A DNA stretch of 64,000 bases from Pseudomonas sp. FEN (GCF_904067045.1 NZ_CAJFDC010000012.1:383501-447500), one strand, 5' to 3'. Counted from the first letter of the stretch, positions 26,777 to 37,640 are shown. Notes: generated by a model not told the origin, from the letters alone. Made by a program: numbers and translations.

Positions 26777-27379
26777 TTACAGCTTGCCGGCATTCTCGGT
26801 CAGGTACTTGGCAACGCCTTCTGGCGAAGCGTCCATGCCCTTGTCGCCTTTTTTCCAGTTGGCCGGGCAGACTTCGCCGTGCTCTTCGTGGAATTGCAGG
26901 GCATCGACCAGACGGATCAGTTCTTCCATGTTACGGCCCAGCGGCAGGTCGTTGATGATCTGCGAACGGACAACACCTTTGTCGTCGATCAGGAACGCGC
27001 CACGGAAGGCCACGCCGCCTTCGGACTCAACGTCGTAGGCCTTGGCGATTTCGTGCTTCATGTCGGCGGCCATGGTGTATTTGACCTTGCCGATGCCACC
27101 GTCGTTGATGGCGGTGTTGCGCCAGGCGTTGTGGGTGAAGTGCGAGTCGATGGAGACGGCCACGACTTCAACGTTGCGCGCCTTGAAATCGTCCATGCGG
27201 TGATCCAGGGCGATCAGCTCGGATGGGCAGACGAAGGTGAAGTCCAGTGGGTAGAAGAACACCAGGCCGTATTTGCCTTTGATGGCCGAGGACAGGGTGA
27301 AGCTGTCAACGATTTCGCCATTGCCCAGTACGGCAGGGACGGTGAAGTCGGGGGCTTGTTTGCCTACGAGTACGCTCAT
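26777..27379 (-). CDS. Typical 2-Cys peroxiredoxin (AhpC/Prx1 type)
   Basis: A 200-residue thiol peroxidase. The peroxidatic Cys51 is in FYPLDFTFVCPSE and the resolving Cys is in GEVCPANW, both intact. The GGIG loop (NDGGIGKVKY) marks it as a robust, oxidation-sensitive class. In P. aeruginosa the matching gene (PA3529) lies at the same place, next to bfd and bfrB. AGGAGA precedes the ATG. It removes peroxides using thioredoxin-like donors, which suits its location beside iron storage genes. Confidence 0.95.
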   Translation of the reverse strand: MSVLVGKQAPDFTVPAVLGNGEIVDSFTLSSAIKGKYGLVFFYPLDFTFVCPSELIALDHRMDDFKARNVEVVAVSIDSHFTHNAWRNTAINDGGIGKVKYTMAADMKHEIAKAYDVESEGGVAFRGAFLIDDKGVVRSQIINDLPLGRNMEELIRLVDALQFHEEHGEVCPANWKKGDKGMDASPEGVAKYLTENAGKL

Positions 27380-27597
27380 TGAATATCTCCTGGTGTGTGC
27401 GGTGAAGAACTTAAGGCCCAGCCCAGCCTGCCATAAGCAGACGACAAGACTATGACGTGACCTACCTTCCTAAGGACCGACCATCATACACCGCGTTTTT
27501 CGACTGTCCCCAACGGTTTTTACAAACTTGCCCACGGCGCCCCGACACCATTCGTCAGACAAGGCGTCCGCTGACAACAGCTTGAGCTAAAGCACTT

Positions 27598-27612
27598 TGA
27601 CAATCATTCTCG
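27598..27612 (+). promoter_or_regulatory. Candidate Fur box upstream of bfd
   Basis: TGACAATCATTCTCG matches the 7-1-7 Fur pattern TGATAAT-n-ATTATCA at 11 of 14 positions. It lies 54 bp before the bfd start, fitting repression by Fur when iron is plentiful, as known for bfd in P. aeruginosa. Confidence 0.65.
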
Positions 27613-27665
27613 TTAACATTAAGATCCAGCGCAATCGAGCCTTAATCAGCGATGGTTCTCACCTT

Positions 27666-27884
27666 ATGTATGTCTGCCTCTGCACTGGCGTCACCGATGG
27701 GCAAATCCGCGAAGCGATCTATGAAGGCTGCTGCAGCTACCGCGACGTGCGGCAAGCCACTGGCGTGGCCAGCCAATGCGGCAAATGTGCCTGCCTGGCC
27801 AAGCAAGTGGTGCGCGAGACCCTGACCGAGCTGCAAAGCCAACAGGCGGCGATCCCTTATCCGGTGGAATTTTCCGCCGCGTGA
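27666..27884 (+). CDS. bfd: Bacterioferritin-associated ferredoxin
   Basis: A 72-residue [2Fe-2S] protein with ligands Cys4, Cys6, Cys38 and Cys41 (YVCLC; SQCGKCAC). Bfd docks on BfrB and passes electrons through its haem to release stored iron under iron limitation. The start at 27666 gives the conserved MYVCLCTGVTDG; an upstream in-frame start at 27597 lies within the Fur box and is unlikely. A terminator separates it from bfrB, so the two genes can be regulated oppositely, by low and high iron. Confidence 0.96.
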   Translation: MYVCLCTGVTDGQIREAIYEGCCSYRDVRQATGVASQCGKCACLAKQVVRETLTELQSQQAAIPYPVEFSAA

Positions 27885-27901
27885 ATAGCGAAATAGCAAA
27901 G

Positions 27902-27927
27902 AACCGGACCCTGTGTCCGGTTTTTTT
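27902..27927 (+). terminator. Rho-independent terminator of bfd
   Basis: AACCGGAC pairs with GTCCGGTT across a short CCTGT loop, followed by a run of T. Confidence 0.9.
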
Positions 27928-28081
27928 ATGTCTGCAATTCAATCGCTTAGGGCAAAGACGCGGAACACAAACACTCTTATTCCGATTAATTTGTATATAA
28001 GATTCAACAACTTAGGTTTGACACCCGAAGTTGTCGAGATCAAACTCTTGTTTAACCGTCAATAAAGGACAGGACCCCACC

Positions 28082-28552
28082 ATGAAAGGCGATATCACGG
28101 TCATCCAGCATCTCAACAAGATCCTTGCCAACGAGCTGGTCGCGATCAACCAATACTTCCTGCACGCCCGCATGTATGAAGACTGGGGCCTGAACAAGCT
28201 GGGCAAGCACGAGTACCACGAGTCCATCGACGAGATGAAGCACGCGGACAGGCTGATCAAGCGCATCCTGTTCCTCGAAGGCCTGCCGAACGTGCAGGAC
28301 CTGGGCAAGCTGCACATTGGCGAACACACCAAGGAAATGCTCGAGTGCGACCTGCGTATCGAACGCGCCGGCCATGCCGACCTGAAGGCGGCCATTGCCC
28401 ACTGCGAAGCCAGCGCTGACTTCGGCAGCCGCGAACTGCTGGAAGATATTCTCGAGTCCGAGGAAGAACATATCGACTGGCTGGAAACCCAACTGAGCCT
28501 GATTGACAAAGTGGGTCTCGAGAACTACCTGCAGTCGCAAATGGGCGAATAA
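28082..28552 (+). CDS. bfrB: Bacterioferritin BfrB
   Basis: A 156-residue haem-containing ferritin that oxidises and stores iron in a 24-mer shell. All ferroxidase ligands are present at standard positions: Glu18, Glu51, His54, Glu94, Glu127 and His130. Met52, the axial haem ligand that distinguishes Bfr from plain ferritin, is also present. The ATG at 28082 ([10 protein letters not shown]) follows AGGAC. It is flanked by terminators, and the redox partner bfd lies upstream. Confidence 0.97.
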   Translation: MKGDITVIQHLNKILANELVAINQYFLHARMYEDWGLNKLGKHEYHESIDEMKHADRLIKRILFLEGLPNVQDLGKLHIGEHTKEMLECDLRIERAGHADLKAAIAHCEASADFGSRELLEDILESEEEHIDWLETQLSLIDKVGLENYLQSQMGE

Positions 28553-28564
28553 TAACGCCATATT

Positions 28565-28603
28565 AAAAAGCCCCGCGCTCTTGTTCAGAGGCGGGGCTTT
28601 TTT
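28565..28603 (+). terminator. Rho-independent terminator of bfrB
   Basis: AAAAAGCCCCGC pairs with GCGGGGCTTTTTT, 13 bases after the stop; the stem is almost the same as that of the cold-shock gene. Confidence 0.93.
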
Positions 28604-28631
28604 ATAGGTGCCTGACAAGCAACCACCTATC

Positions 28632-28719
28632 CCTGCAGGAACCAGCTTGCTGGCGATGAGGCCCTTGAACCTTGTGTTACTTGTCGGGGCACTATCGCCA
28701 GCAAGCTGGCGCCTACAGG
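28632..28719. repeat. REP pair, AGCTTGCTGGCGATG class
   Basis: GCAGGAACCAGCTTGCTGGC at the left is mirrored by CGCCAGCAAGCTGGCGCCTA at the right; it sits between the convergent bfrB and grxD genes. Confidence 0.85.
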
Positions 28720-28744
28720 ATCGCGTTCAATCAAGTACCCGCGA

Positions 28745-29086
28745 TCAGGCTTCGGTCTTGGTCGCTGCCGCTTTGGTCGCCGCATCCTTGATCAGGCTCT
28801 GCAACTCACCGTTGGCGAACATTTCCGCCATGATGTCACTGCCGCCGACCAGTTCGCCACCGACCCACAGTTGTGGGAACGTCGGCCAGTTGGCGTATTT
28901 TGGCAGGTTGGCGCGGATTTCCGGGTTCTGCAGGATGTCCACGTAAGCGAACTTCTCGCCACAGCCCATCACGGCCTGCGCGGCCTTGGCGGAAAAGCCG
29001 CACTGTGGAGCATTCGGCGAGCCTTTCATGTAAAGCAGAATGGTGTTGTTGGCAATCTGCTCTTTAATCGTTTCGATGATATCCAC
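28745..29086 (-). CDS. grxD: Monothiol glutaredoxin Grx4
   Basis: A 113-residue monothiol glutaredoxin with the CGFS motif at residues 29-32, preceded by KGSPNAPQ. Grx4 proteins bind and transfer [2Fe-2S] clusters with glutathione and BolA partners. The WPTFPQLWVGGELVGGSDI block completes the glutathione site. The start is GTG at 29086 (read MDIIETIKEQ), with AGAGGTG at a good distance; the longer frame to 29152 is not conserved. A C-terminal Ala/Lys-rich tail of about 12 residues is not part of the fold. Confidence 0.95.
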   Translation of the reverse strand: MDIIETIKEQIANNTILLYMKGSPNAPQCGFSAKAAQAVMGCGEKFAYVDILQNPEIRANLPKYANWPTFPQLWVGGELVGGSDIMAEMFANGELQSLIKDAATKAAATKTEA

Positions 29087-29225
29087 AAGGCACCTCTTCT
29101 GAACTTTCCGACGCTGTTGTCGGCACGGTGAGGCATTGTAACGGAAAGCCAAGCGCGGTGCTCGATCTCCCCGACATCCGCCAACGACCGCCGCCGCCCC
29201 AACGGATCATGCCGGAGCCAGCTTG

Positions 29226-29280
29226 TGTGGGAGCGGAGCTTGCCCGCGAAGCTCTTGGCGGTCTGCAACCGCTCCCACAT
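29226..29280. repeat. Single compact REP palindrome
   Basis: TGTGGGAGCGGAGCTTGCCC opens the element and ACCGCTCCCACA closes it; the interior GCTCTTGGCGGTC is the usual REP core. It lies between grxD and the oxidoreductase gene. Confidence 0.8.
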
Positions 29281-29289
29281 CAGTGCGTG

Positions 29290-31395
29290 TCAGGCTGCCG
29301 CCACCGTGACCGGCACGCCGTTCAACGCCGCGTTGCCCGACAACACGTCGAGCTGGCGCTCATCGGTCAGGTCGTTGGCGCTGGAACCTGGCTGGCCGCT
29401 GGCAATCCCCATTTTCACCCCGGGCCGCGCATGCCCCCAACCATGGGGCAAGCTCACCACGCCAGGCATCATCTCCAGGCTGGCGAGCACCTCCACCTCG
29501 ATCATGCCGACCCGCGAACTGACCCGCACCCGCTGGCCATTCTCAAGACCGCGGCTGGCCAGGTCATCGGGGTGCATCAGCAACTGATGGCGCGGCTTGC
29601 CCTTCACCAGGCGGTGATAGTTATGCATCCAGGAATTATTGCTGCGCACATGCCGGCGACCGATCATCAGCAGCTCTCCCACTTCAGGCGCCTGTTGCCC
29701 GGCGAAGCGGGCGATATCGGCCATGATCGCCGCCGGCGCGGCCTGGACCCGCTGCCCGAGCGTCTTCAGGCGTGGCGCCAGATTGGGTTTGAGCGCGCCA
29801 AGATCGACGCCATGGGGATAGTCCTCCAGGGTCCGCACCGACAACTTGTGCGGCGACGCATCGCCATAACGGCCCATCCGCAGCCCCATATCGATCATCT
29901 GCGCCGGAGCCATGGTTGGTTTGAGCACCTGGCCGGTCAGGCTGGAAAATGCCTTGGCCAGACCGACAAAGATCTCCCAGTCATGCAACGCGCCTGCTGG
30001 CTTGGCCAGGATCGCCCGGTTGAAACGGCTCACATTGCGCACCGCGAACATATTGAACGTGGTGTCGTAGTGATCGTTCTCCAGGGCCGAGGTCGACGGC
30101 AGGATCAGGTCGGCGTAACGAGTGGTTTCGTTGATGTACAGGTCGATACTGACCATGAACTCCAGGCCGTCCAGCGCCTGCTCCAACTGCCGGCCATTGG
30201 GCGTGGACAACACCGGGTTGCCGGCGACCGTCACCAGGGCCCGCACCTGCCCTTCACCCTCGCTGAGCATCTCCTCCGCCAGCGCCGACACCGGCAGCTC
30301 GCCAGCGTACTCCGGCAACCCGGACACCCGGCTTTGCCAGCGATTGAAATGGCCGCCGGAGGTCGAGGCCACCAGGTCCACCGCCGGCTCGGTGCACAAA
30401 GCACCGCCGACCCGATCGAGATTGCCGGTCACCAGGTTGATCAGTTGCACCAGCCAGTGACAGAGGGTGCCGAACGACTGGGTCGAGACCCCCATTCGCC
30501 CATAGCAGACCGCCTTGTCGGCCGCGGCGAAGTCCCGGGCCAACTGGCGGATCCGCGGCGCCGGTACCGCACACAGCGGGCTCATGGACTCGGCACTGAA
30601 GCCGGCCACGGCCCGGCGCACCTCATCGAGCCCATCGACCGGCAAATGACTGGCGCGCGTCAGCCCTTCGGCGAACAGGGTATTCAGCAGGCCAAACAGC
30701 AAGGCCGCATCTCCGCCCGGACGGACGAACAGGTGCTGATCGGCGATGGTCGCCGTCTCGCTGCGTCGAGGATCGACCACCACCACCTTGCCGCCCCGTG
30801 CCTGAATCGCCTTCAGACGCTTTTCAACGTCTGGCACGGTCATGATGCTGCCGTTGGAAGCCAGTGGATTGCCGCCCAGGATCAGCATGAAGTCGGTGTG
30901 ATCGATGTCCGGAATCGGCAGCAACAGGCCGTGGCCATACATCAGGTGACTGCTCAGGTGCTGCGGCAATTGATCGACCGAGGTCGCGGAAAAACGATTG
31001 CGGGTTTTCAACAAGCCGAGAAAGTAGTTGCTGTGGGTCATCAACCCATAGTTGTGCACGCTGGGGTTGCCCTGATAGATCGCCACGGCATTCTGGCCAT
31101 GCCGGGCCTGGATCGCCGCCAGGCGTTCGGCCACCAGGGCAAAGGCCTCATCCCACTCCATCGGCAGCCATTCGTCGCCGACCCGACGCATCGGCTGGCG
31201 CAGGCGGTCCGGGTCGTTCTGGATATCCTGCAGCGCCACCGCCTTGGGGCAGATATGCCCACGGCTGAAGGTATCCAGGGGATCGCCCTTGATCGAGGTG
31301 ATCCGCACCGCGTCGTCGGCGCGGGTGGTTTCGATGGTCAGGCCGCAGATCGCTTCGCACAGATGGCAGGCACGGTGGTGGAGAGTCTTGGTCAT
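29290..31395 (-). CDS. Molybdopterin-dependent oxidoreductase (formate dehydrogenase/nitrate reductase superfamily)
   Basis: A 701-residue protein of the Mo-bis-MGD superfamily. The N-terminal 4Fe-4S domain has Cys10, Cys13, Cys17 and Cys49 (CHLCEAICG; HICPKA). The Mo/W pterin core contains ILGGNPLASNG and VVVDPRRSETA, and the C-terminal pterin-binding domain (NGQRVRVSSRVG; LPHGWGH) closes it. No Tat signal is visible, so it is probably cytoplasmic. No electron-transfer subunit, chaperone or cofactor gene is adjacent, and the substrate is unknown. A similar stand-alone gene occurs in other pseudomonads. The position where a Cys or Sec would ligate Mo has no Cys that I can identify. Confidence 0.85.
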   Translation of the reverse strand: MTKTLHHRACHLCEAICGLTIETTRADDAVRITSIKGDPLDTFSRGHICPKAVALQDIQNDPDRLRQPMRRVGDEWLPMEWDEAFALVAERLAAIQARHGQNAVAIYQGNPSVHNYGLMTHSNYFLGLLKTRNRFSATSVDQLPQHLSSHLMYGHGLLLPIPDIDHTDFMLILGGNPLASNGSIMTVPDVEKRLKAIQARGGKVVVVDPRRSETATIADQHLFVRPGGDAALLFGLLNTLFAEGLTRASHLPVDGLDEVRRAVAGFSAESMSPLCAVPAPRIRQLARDFAAADKAVCYGRMGVSTQSFGTLCHWLVQLINLVTGNLDRVGGALCTEPAVDLVASTSGGHFNRWQSRVSGLPEYAGELPVSALAEEMLSEGEGQVRALVTVAGNPVLSTPNGRQLEQALDGLEFMVSIDLYINETTRYADLILPSTSALENDHYDTTFNMFAVRNVSRFNRAILAKPAGALHDWEIFVGLAKAFSSLTGQVLKPTMAPAQMIDMGLRMGRYGDASPHKLSVRTLEDYPHGVDLGALKPNLAPRLKTLGQRVQAAPAAIMADIARFAGQQAPEVGELLMIGRRHVRSNNSWMHNYHRLVKGKPRHQLLMHPDDLASRGLENGQRVRVSSRVGMIEVEVLASLEMMPGVVSLPHGWGHARPGVKMGIASGQPGSSANDLTDERQLDVLSGNAALNGVPVTVAAA

Positions 31396-31530
31396 GGCCA
31401 GTCTCTGTTTTATTCAAGGCAACCCGAACCGGTTGCGGGAACAAAACTATGGCCCCACGTCGCGCGACACACCAGCGACGTTCGTCTTGTGAATCGGGGA
31501 ATATCAGGCCTGCCGATGACGGCGCGCAAA

Positions 31531-31821
31531 TCAGGCCATGGGTAACCGGGAGACCGGTTGCAACTGGATTTCCTGAACGGTTTCGATCTGCTCCTGGCCC
31601 ATCTGGACCCCGGTCAGTTCGCCGATCAGGCGCCAATGCTCGTCGAGACCGGTACTGATGGTCGCCATGCGGTCGATCATCCGGCGGCCGGCCGCACGGG
31701 TCACTTCATCCTCGCTGCGCAACAATTCAAACGACATCGAGGTCACGGAGGCGGTCAGATGGGTCAGTGCCTGCGCCGTCAGCTTCAGCAGCTCCATCAA
31801 TTGTTGCTCTTTCGATTCCAT
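31531..31821 (-). CDS. Hypothetical small helical protein
   Basis: A 96-residue protein, mainly amphipathic helix: KEQQLMELLKLTAQALTHL, then SFELLRSEDEVTRAAGRRM. No signal peptide, membrane segment or cysteines. AGGGG lies upstream of the ATG at 31821, which I prefer over the longer frame to 31950, whose extra 43 residues look non-coding. It resembles short conserved hypothetical proteins found next to argF in pseudomonads; the function is unknown. It lies downstream of the oxidoreductase promoter region on the same strand. Confidence 0.65.
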   Translation of the reverse strand: MESKEQQLMELLKLTAQALTHLTASVTSMSFELLRSEDEVTRAAGRRMIDRMATISTGLDEHWRLIGELTGVQMGQEQIETVQEIQLQPVSRLPMA

Positions 31822-32090
31822 TCCAAAGCCCCTTATGTCCGCAATGATACATTTTACTACCTGGCAGAATAGTTTAGGAAATGTTTCCACCGCGGCCATC
31901 TTTGCACGCGTTTGCCCTGCCCCGACAACCAGAAAGCGACAAGGCTCCATCTACGCACGTCAGCCTTGATTGCCAAGGCTTTGCGACACAGTGTACAAAG
32001 ACCTGCTGTTGCCAGGAGACAGACGTGTATCGAGTTGAAAAAGGTCATGGCCATCGAGACAGCCGACCCCAACCATCTTGAAACTGAGCC

Positions 32091-32111
32091 TCCTATTGGT
32101 AACACGCGACA
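32091..32111 (-). promoter_or_regulatory. Candidate ArgR half-site upstream of argF
   Basis: On the minus strand, TGTCGC-GTGTTACC-AA-TAGGA fits the Pseudomonas ArgR half-site pattern TGTCGC-N8-AA-N5. A further TGTCGC lies near 31982-31987. The adjacent second half-site is poor. ArgR represses argF in P. aeruginosa, so the site is plausible. The remainder of the 416-bp gap between 31822 and 32237 holds no gene that I can support. Confidence 0.5.
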
Positions 32112-32237
32112 TTTTCTTATACGATCGCGTCTTCCCCTATTTCGTCGCCCCGTGCGGCTTACGCCGCAGGTCTCGCCCGTTTTTCCGTAAAACCCGGCTT
32201 TGAGTATCTGCGGTCTGTTGCAAAAAGGTAGTTAATG

Positions 32238-33158
32238 ATGAGCGCAAGGCACTTTCTCTCCCTGATGGATTGCACGCCCGAAGAGCTGGTCAGCGTGATT
32301 CGTCGAGGCATCGAGCTGAAGGACCTGCGTGACCGCGGCGTACTCTTCGAGCCACTCAAGGGACGGATTCTCGGGATGATTTTCGAGAAGTCCTCGACCC
32401 GCACCCGCGTGTCGTTCGAGGCCGGCATGATCCAGCTCGGCGGCCAGGCTCTGTTCCTCTCGCCGCGCGACACCCAACTGGGCCGGGGCGAACCGATCGG
32501 CGACAGCGCCATCGTCCTGTCGCGCATGCTCGACGTGGTCATGTTGCGCACGTTCGAGCACAGCACCCTGACCGAATTCGCCGCCAACTCTCGCGTACCG
32601 GTGATCAATGGCCTGTCCGACGACCTGCATCCCTGCCAGTTGCTCGCGGACATGCAGACGTTCCTCGAACATCGCGGCTCGATCCAGGGCAAGACCGTGA
32701 CCTGGATCGGCGACGGCAACAACATGTGCAACAGCTATATCGAAGCAGCCATCCAGTTCGACTTCCAGTTGCGGGTCACGTGCCCCGAAGGCTACGACCC
32801 CAACCCGGCGCTGCTGGCCCAGGCCGGCGAGCGCGTGCAACTGGTTCGCGATCCGCGTGAAGCGGTACGCGGCGCGCATCTGGTGAGCACCGATGTCTGG
32901 ACCTCCATGGGCCAGGAAGAAGAAACCGCCAAGCGCCTTGCCCTGTTCGCGCCCCTGCAGGTCACCCGTGAGCTGCTCGACCTGGCCGCGCCAGAGGTGC
33001 TGTTCCTGCACTGCCTGCCGGCCCACCGTGGCGAGGAGATCAGCCTCGATCTGCTCGACGACCCGCGTTCGGTGGCCTGGGACCAGGCCGAGAACCGACT
33101 GCATGCACAAAAGGCCTTGCTCGAATTCCTCGTCGCACCGGCGTATCGCCCTGCATGA
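32238..33158 (+). CDS. argF: Ornithine carbamoyltransferase, anabolic
   Basis: A 306-residue enzyme making citrulline from ornithine and carbamoyl phosphate. The carbamoyl-phosphate site STRTR is at residues 53-57 ([13 protein letters not shown]). [11 protein letters not shown], the ornithine loop near [10 protein letters not shown], and the catalytic Cys in [10 protein letters not shown] are intact. Of two adjacent ATGs (32235, 32238) the second matches the P. aeruginosa ArgF N terminus, MSARHFLS. The stop overlaps the following ABC ATPase gene by four bases, an unusual partner for argF. Confidence 0.96.
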   Translation: MSARHFLSLMDCTPEELVSVIRRGIELKDLRDRGVLFEPLKGRILGMIFEKSSTRTRVSFEAGMIQLGGQALFLSPRDTQLGRGEPIGDSAIVLSRMLDVVMLRTFEHSTLTEFAANSRVPVINGLSDDLHPCQLLADMQTFLEHRGSIQGKTVTWIGDGNNMCNSYIEAAIQFDFQLRVTCPEGYDPNPALLAQAGERVQLVRDPREAVRGAHLVSTDVWTSMGQEEETAKRLALFAPLQVTRELLDLAAPEVLFLHCLPAHRGEEISLDLLDDPRSVAWDQAENRLHAQKALLEFLVAPAYRPA

Positions 33159-34204
33159 GTCATGCGCCACTGCTGAACCTGCATGACCTGGCCTGTGGCT
33201 ATGGGGGGCAACGGGTCGTGCAGAACCTCAACCTGCACCTCAACGCCGGCGACATCGGTTGCCTGCTCGGCTCATCCGGCTGCGGCAAGACCACCACCCT
33301 GCGAGCCATTGCCGGCTTCGAGCCGGTGCACGAAGGCGAGATCCGGCTGGCGGGCGAAGTCATCTCCCGCGCCGGGTTCACCCTTGCACCGGAGAAACGT
33401 CGGATCGGCATGGTGTTCCAGGACTATGCGCTGTTTCCGCACCTGAGCGTCGCCGACAATATCGTCTTCGGCATTCGCCAGCACCCGCGCAAGGCTGATA
33501 TCACCGAGGAACTGCTGGAGCTGGTCAACCTCAAGGGCCTGGGCAAGCGTTACCCCCACGAACTGTCCGGCGGCCAACAGCAACGGGTGGCCCTGGCCCG
33601 CGCCTTGGCGCCAGAGCCGCGATTGCTGCTGCTCGACGAACCCTTTTCCAACCTCGACGTCGAGCTACGGCGCAAGCTCAGCCAGGAAGTCCGGGATATC
33701 CTCAAGCTACGCGGCACCAGCGCGATCCTGGTGACCCACGACCAGGAAGAAGCCTTCGCCGTCAGCGACCAGGTCGGCGTGTTCAAGGAGGGTCGCCTGG
33801 AACAGTGGGATACGCCCTACAACCTTTATCACGAACCGCGGACACCTTTCGTCGCGAGCTTTATCGGCCAGGGCTACTTCATTCGCGGACAACTGTGCTG
33901 CCCGGAGTCGGTTCAGACCGAACTGGGCGTGCTGCGCGGCAATCGGGCCTATGCCTGGCCGCTCGGCGGCGCGGTGGATGTACTGCTGCGTCCGGATGAC
34001 ATTGTCCATGCCCCGGACAGCGCGTTGCGGGCGACGGTCGTCGGCAAGACCTTCCTCGGCGCCTCGAGCCTGTACCGCCTGCAACTGCCCACGGGCAGTC
34101 AGTTGGAGTCGATCTTCCCCAGCCACCTCGACCACCGGCCGGGCGCCCGGGTCGGAATCCGCGTGGCGACCGAACGCCTGGTGCTGTTTCAGCCGCGCAC
34201 CTAG
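33155..34204 (+). CDS. Orphan ABC transporter ATP-binding protein (FbpC/PotA-like)
   Basis: A 349-residue ATPase. Walker A is GSSGCGKTT (39-47), the signature LSGGQQQR, Walker [13 protein letters not shown] and the switch His [12 protein letters not shown]-terminal TOBE-like regulatory domain follows ([15 protein letters not shown] to the end). This architecture is found in ferric-iron, polyamine and sulfate importers. No permease or binding protein is adjacent; the gene is translationally coupled to argF (ATGA overlap), an arrangement also found in P. aeruginosa (PA3537-PA3538). Either it serves a transporter encoded elsewhere or its link with argF reflects regulation only. Confidence 0.88.
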   Translation: MSHAPLLNLHDLACGYGGQRVVQNLNLHLNAGDIGCLLGSSGCGKTTTLRAIAGFEPVHEGEIRLAGEVISRAGFTLAPEKRRIGMVFQDYALFPHLSVADNIVFGIRQHPRKADITEELLELVNLKGLGKRYPHELSGGQQQRVALARALAPEPRLLLLDEPFSNLDVELRRKLSQEVRDILKLRGTSAILVTHDQEEAFAVSDQVGVFKEGRLEQWDTPYNLYHEPRTPFVASFIGQGYFIRGQLCCPESVQTELGVLRGNRAYAWPLGGAVDVLLRPDDIVHAPDSALRATVVGKTFLGASSLYRLQLPTGSQLESIFPSHLDHRPGARVGIRVATERLVLFQPRT

Positions 34205-34217
34205 GCCGTGAGCGGGA

Positions 34218-34688
34218 TCAGGCGCGACCGATATCGGCGAATTTCGCCTGGGTATGCTCGGCCAGCACCGCTGGCGCCAACTCGACTTCCAAGCCCCGGC
34301 GGCCGGCACTGACAAAAATACTCGCGAAAGTCTGCGCGCTCTGGTCGATAAAGGTCCGCAGGCGCTTCTTCTGTCCGAGCGGGCTGATACCTCCGAGCAG
34401 ATAGCCGGTTGCCCGCTGGGCCGCCGCGGGATCGGCCATCTCGACTTTCTTGACCCCCGCCGCCTGGGCCAGTGCCTTCAAATCCAGACTTCCGACGACC
34501 GGTACCACCGCCACCAGCAGTTCAGCCTTTTCCGTGCTGGCCAATAGCGTCTTGAACACCTGCTCCGGGGCCAGCCCCAGTTTCTCCGCAGCCTCCAGGC
34601 CATAGGAAGCCGCCTTCGGATCGTGTTCGTAACTGTGCACGCGATGTTCGGCACGAACTTTTTTCAGCAGGTCCAATGCAGGGGTCAT
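34218..34688 (-). CDS. ybaK: Cys-tRNA(Pro)/Cys-tRNA(Cys) deacylase YbaK
   Basis: A 156-residue trans-editing protein of the YbaK/ProX family that hydrolyses mischarged Cys-tRNA(Pro). The fold blocks are VFKTLLAS (containing the catalytic-region Lys), [27 protein letters not shown] (the Gly-rich substrate loop) and [13 protein letters not shown]. The start at 34688 ([10 protein letters not shown]) is preferred to an in-frame site at 34715. Convergent with the ATPase gene, 13 bp away. Confidence 0.93.
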   Translation of the reverse strand: MTPALDLLKKVRAEHRVHSYEHDPKAASYGLEAAEKLGLAPEQVFKTLLASTEKAELLVAVVPVVGSLDLKALAQAAGVKKVEMADPAAAQRATGYLLGGISPLGQKKRLRTFIDQSAQTFASIFVSAGRRGLEVELAPAVLAEHTQAKFADIGRA

Positions 34689-34867
34689 GGCAGGTCCAGG
34701 CGGTTCGAAAGACAAGCGCGGATTTTAGGCTATTCGCAACGAAAAGGCTCTATGACAGGCCAAGCATCAAGCTTTTCCTAATGCGACAAGCATCAATGAG
34801 TGCGTAAAAATCACCCTTTTCCTACGTATAAATCCTCCTCATTCACGCAGCCAGCGCTCAAAAAGTG

Positions 34868-34933
34868 GACTATCGTTCACTTTCGACCTTTGACATCAGC
34901 GTTTCTTGTCTATATTTTTTCGAAACTGAATAT
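34868..34933. promoter_or_regulatory. Candidate GlpR operators upstream of glpF
   Basis: Two AT-rich imperfect palindromes with TTCG/CGAA cores: CTATCGTTCACTTTCGAC at about 34870-34887, and ATATTTTTTCGAAACTGAAT from 34912. They resemble the GlpR operator (ATGTTCGATAACGAACAT type) and lie 130-190 bp upstream of glpF. The rest of the 373-bp gap is AT-rich promoter DNA without a gene. Confidence 0.5.
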
Positions 34934-35061
34934 CACAGCCCTACTCTCAGCAGTAACGAGCGGTAAGCCGAAATCAGAGATGGGGTTTCCTGAGCATCGG
35001 TGAAAAGTCCACGTCCATCATCCGGGTGGGCGTCTAACAACAACAAAAATCGAGGTGTCCA

Positions 35062-35913
35062 ATGAGTACCGCTTTGAAACAACCGTCGCTCTCGGGCCAA
35101 TGCATCGCCGAATTCCTCGGCACCGCGCTGCTGATCTTCTTCGGCACCGGCTGCGTTGCCGCGCTCAAAGTCGCGGGCGCCAGCTTTGGCCTGTGGGAAA
35201 TCAGCATCATCTGGGGCATGGGCGTGAGCATGGCGATCTACCTGACCGCCGGCGTTTCCGGCGCTCACCTCAACCCGGCCGTGAGCATTGCGCTGTGCCT
35301 GTTCGCCGATTTCGAAAAACGCAAACTGCCGTTCTATATCTTCGCCCAGGTCGCCGGGGCCTTCTGTGCCGCCGCGTTGGTTTACACGCTCTACAGCAAC
35401 CTGTTCTTCGATTTCGAACAGGCCCACCATATGATCCGCGGCTCCCAGGCCAGCCTGGAACTGGCGTCGGTGTTTTCCACCTATCCCAATCCGGCCCTGA
35501 GCACCGCCCAGGCGTTCCTCGTGGAAGTGGTGATCACCGCGATCCTGATGGGCGTGATCATGTCCCTGACCGACGACAACAACGGTCTGCCCAATGGCCC
35601 GCTGGCACCACTGCTGATCGGCCTGCTGATCGCCGTGATCGGCAGCGCGATGGGCCCGCTGACCGGCTTTGCCATGAACCCGGCGCGAGATTTCGGGCCC
35701 AAGCTGATGACCTTCCTCTTCGGCTGGGGTGACATCGCCTTCACCGGCGGGCGCGACATTCCGTATTTCCTGATTCCGATCTTTGCACCGATTGTCGGTG
35801 CCTGCCTCGGTGCCGTGCTGTATCGCGGGATGATTGCCCGTCACCTGCCCAGCGCCGCACCTGCGACACAGGAACAACCGGCGACCGCTGCCAAAAAGGT
35901 CCAGGCTTCCTGA
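35062..35913 (+). CDS. glpF: Glycerol uptake facilitator
   Basis: A 283-residue aquaglyceroporin with six membrane helices. The two pore-forming NPA motifs are seen as HLNPAV (Asn71) and AMNPARD (near residue 208), the second followed by the Asp-containing loop typical of glycerol-selective members. It lets glycerol diffuse across the inner membrane. A hydrophilic Ala/Gln-rich tail of about 25 residues ends the protein. GAGGTG precedes the ATG. It begins the glpF-glpK unit, with glpK starting 92 bp later. Confidence 0.96.
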   Translation: MSTALKQPSLSGQCIAEFLGTALLIFFGTGCVAALKVAGASFGLWEISIIWGMGVSMAIYLTAGVSGAHLNPAVSIALCLFADFEKRKLPFYIFAQVAGAFCAAALVYTLYSNLFFDFEQAHHMIRGSQASLELASVFSTYPNPALSTAQAFLVEVVITAILMGVIMSLTDDNNGLPNGPLAPLLIGLLIAVIGSAMGPLTGFAMNPARDFGPKLMTFLFGWGDIAFTGGRDIPYFLIPIFAPIVGACLGAVLYRGMIARHLPSAAPATQEQPATAAKKVQAS

Positions 35914-35941
35914 AACACCTGCACTGCGCCACCCCTCGTGA

Positions 35942-37510
<1,569 letters not shown>

Positions 37511-37541
37511 GCCTGAAGCAGCTCTTTAGGCTGAACGAGTC

Positions 37542-37640
37542 TCTGTAGGAACCGGGCTTGTCGGATCGCCGCGAAGGCGTCTTTGAAGACGCCAACAGCT
37601 TCGCTGCGATGCGGCGCCCCGACAAGCCAGGCTCTACAGG
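37542..37640. repeat. REP-like pair between glpK and glpR
   Basis: CTGTAGGAACCGGGCTTGTC is mirrored by GACAAGCCAGGCTCTACAGG; inside lies a second inversion, GAAGGCGTC with GAAGACGCC. Same class as the pair at 19143. The remainder of the 310-bp gap shows no gene. Confidence 0.8.

Noticed and set aside
29128-31545. An 805-residue plus-strand frame opposite the molybdopterin oxidoreductase
   Set aside because: The minus-strand protein has clear FeS and pterin motifs; the plus-strand product is His/Arg/Gln-rich with no domain.
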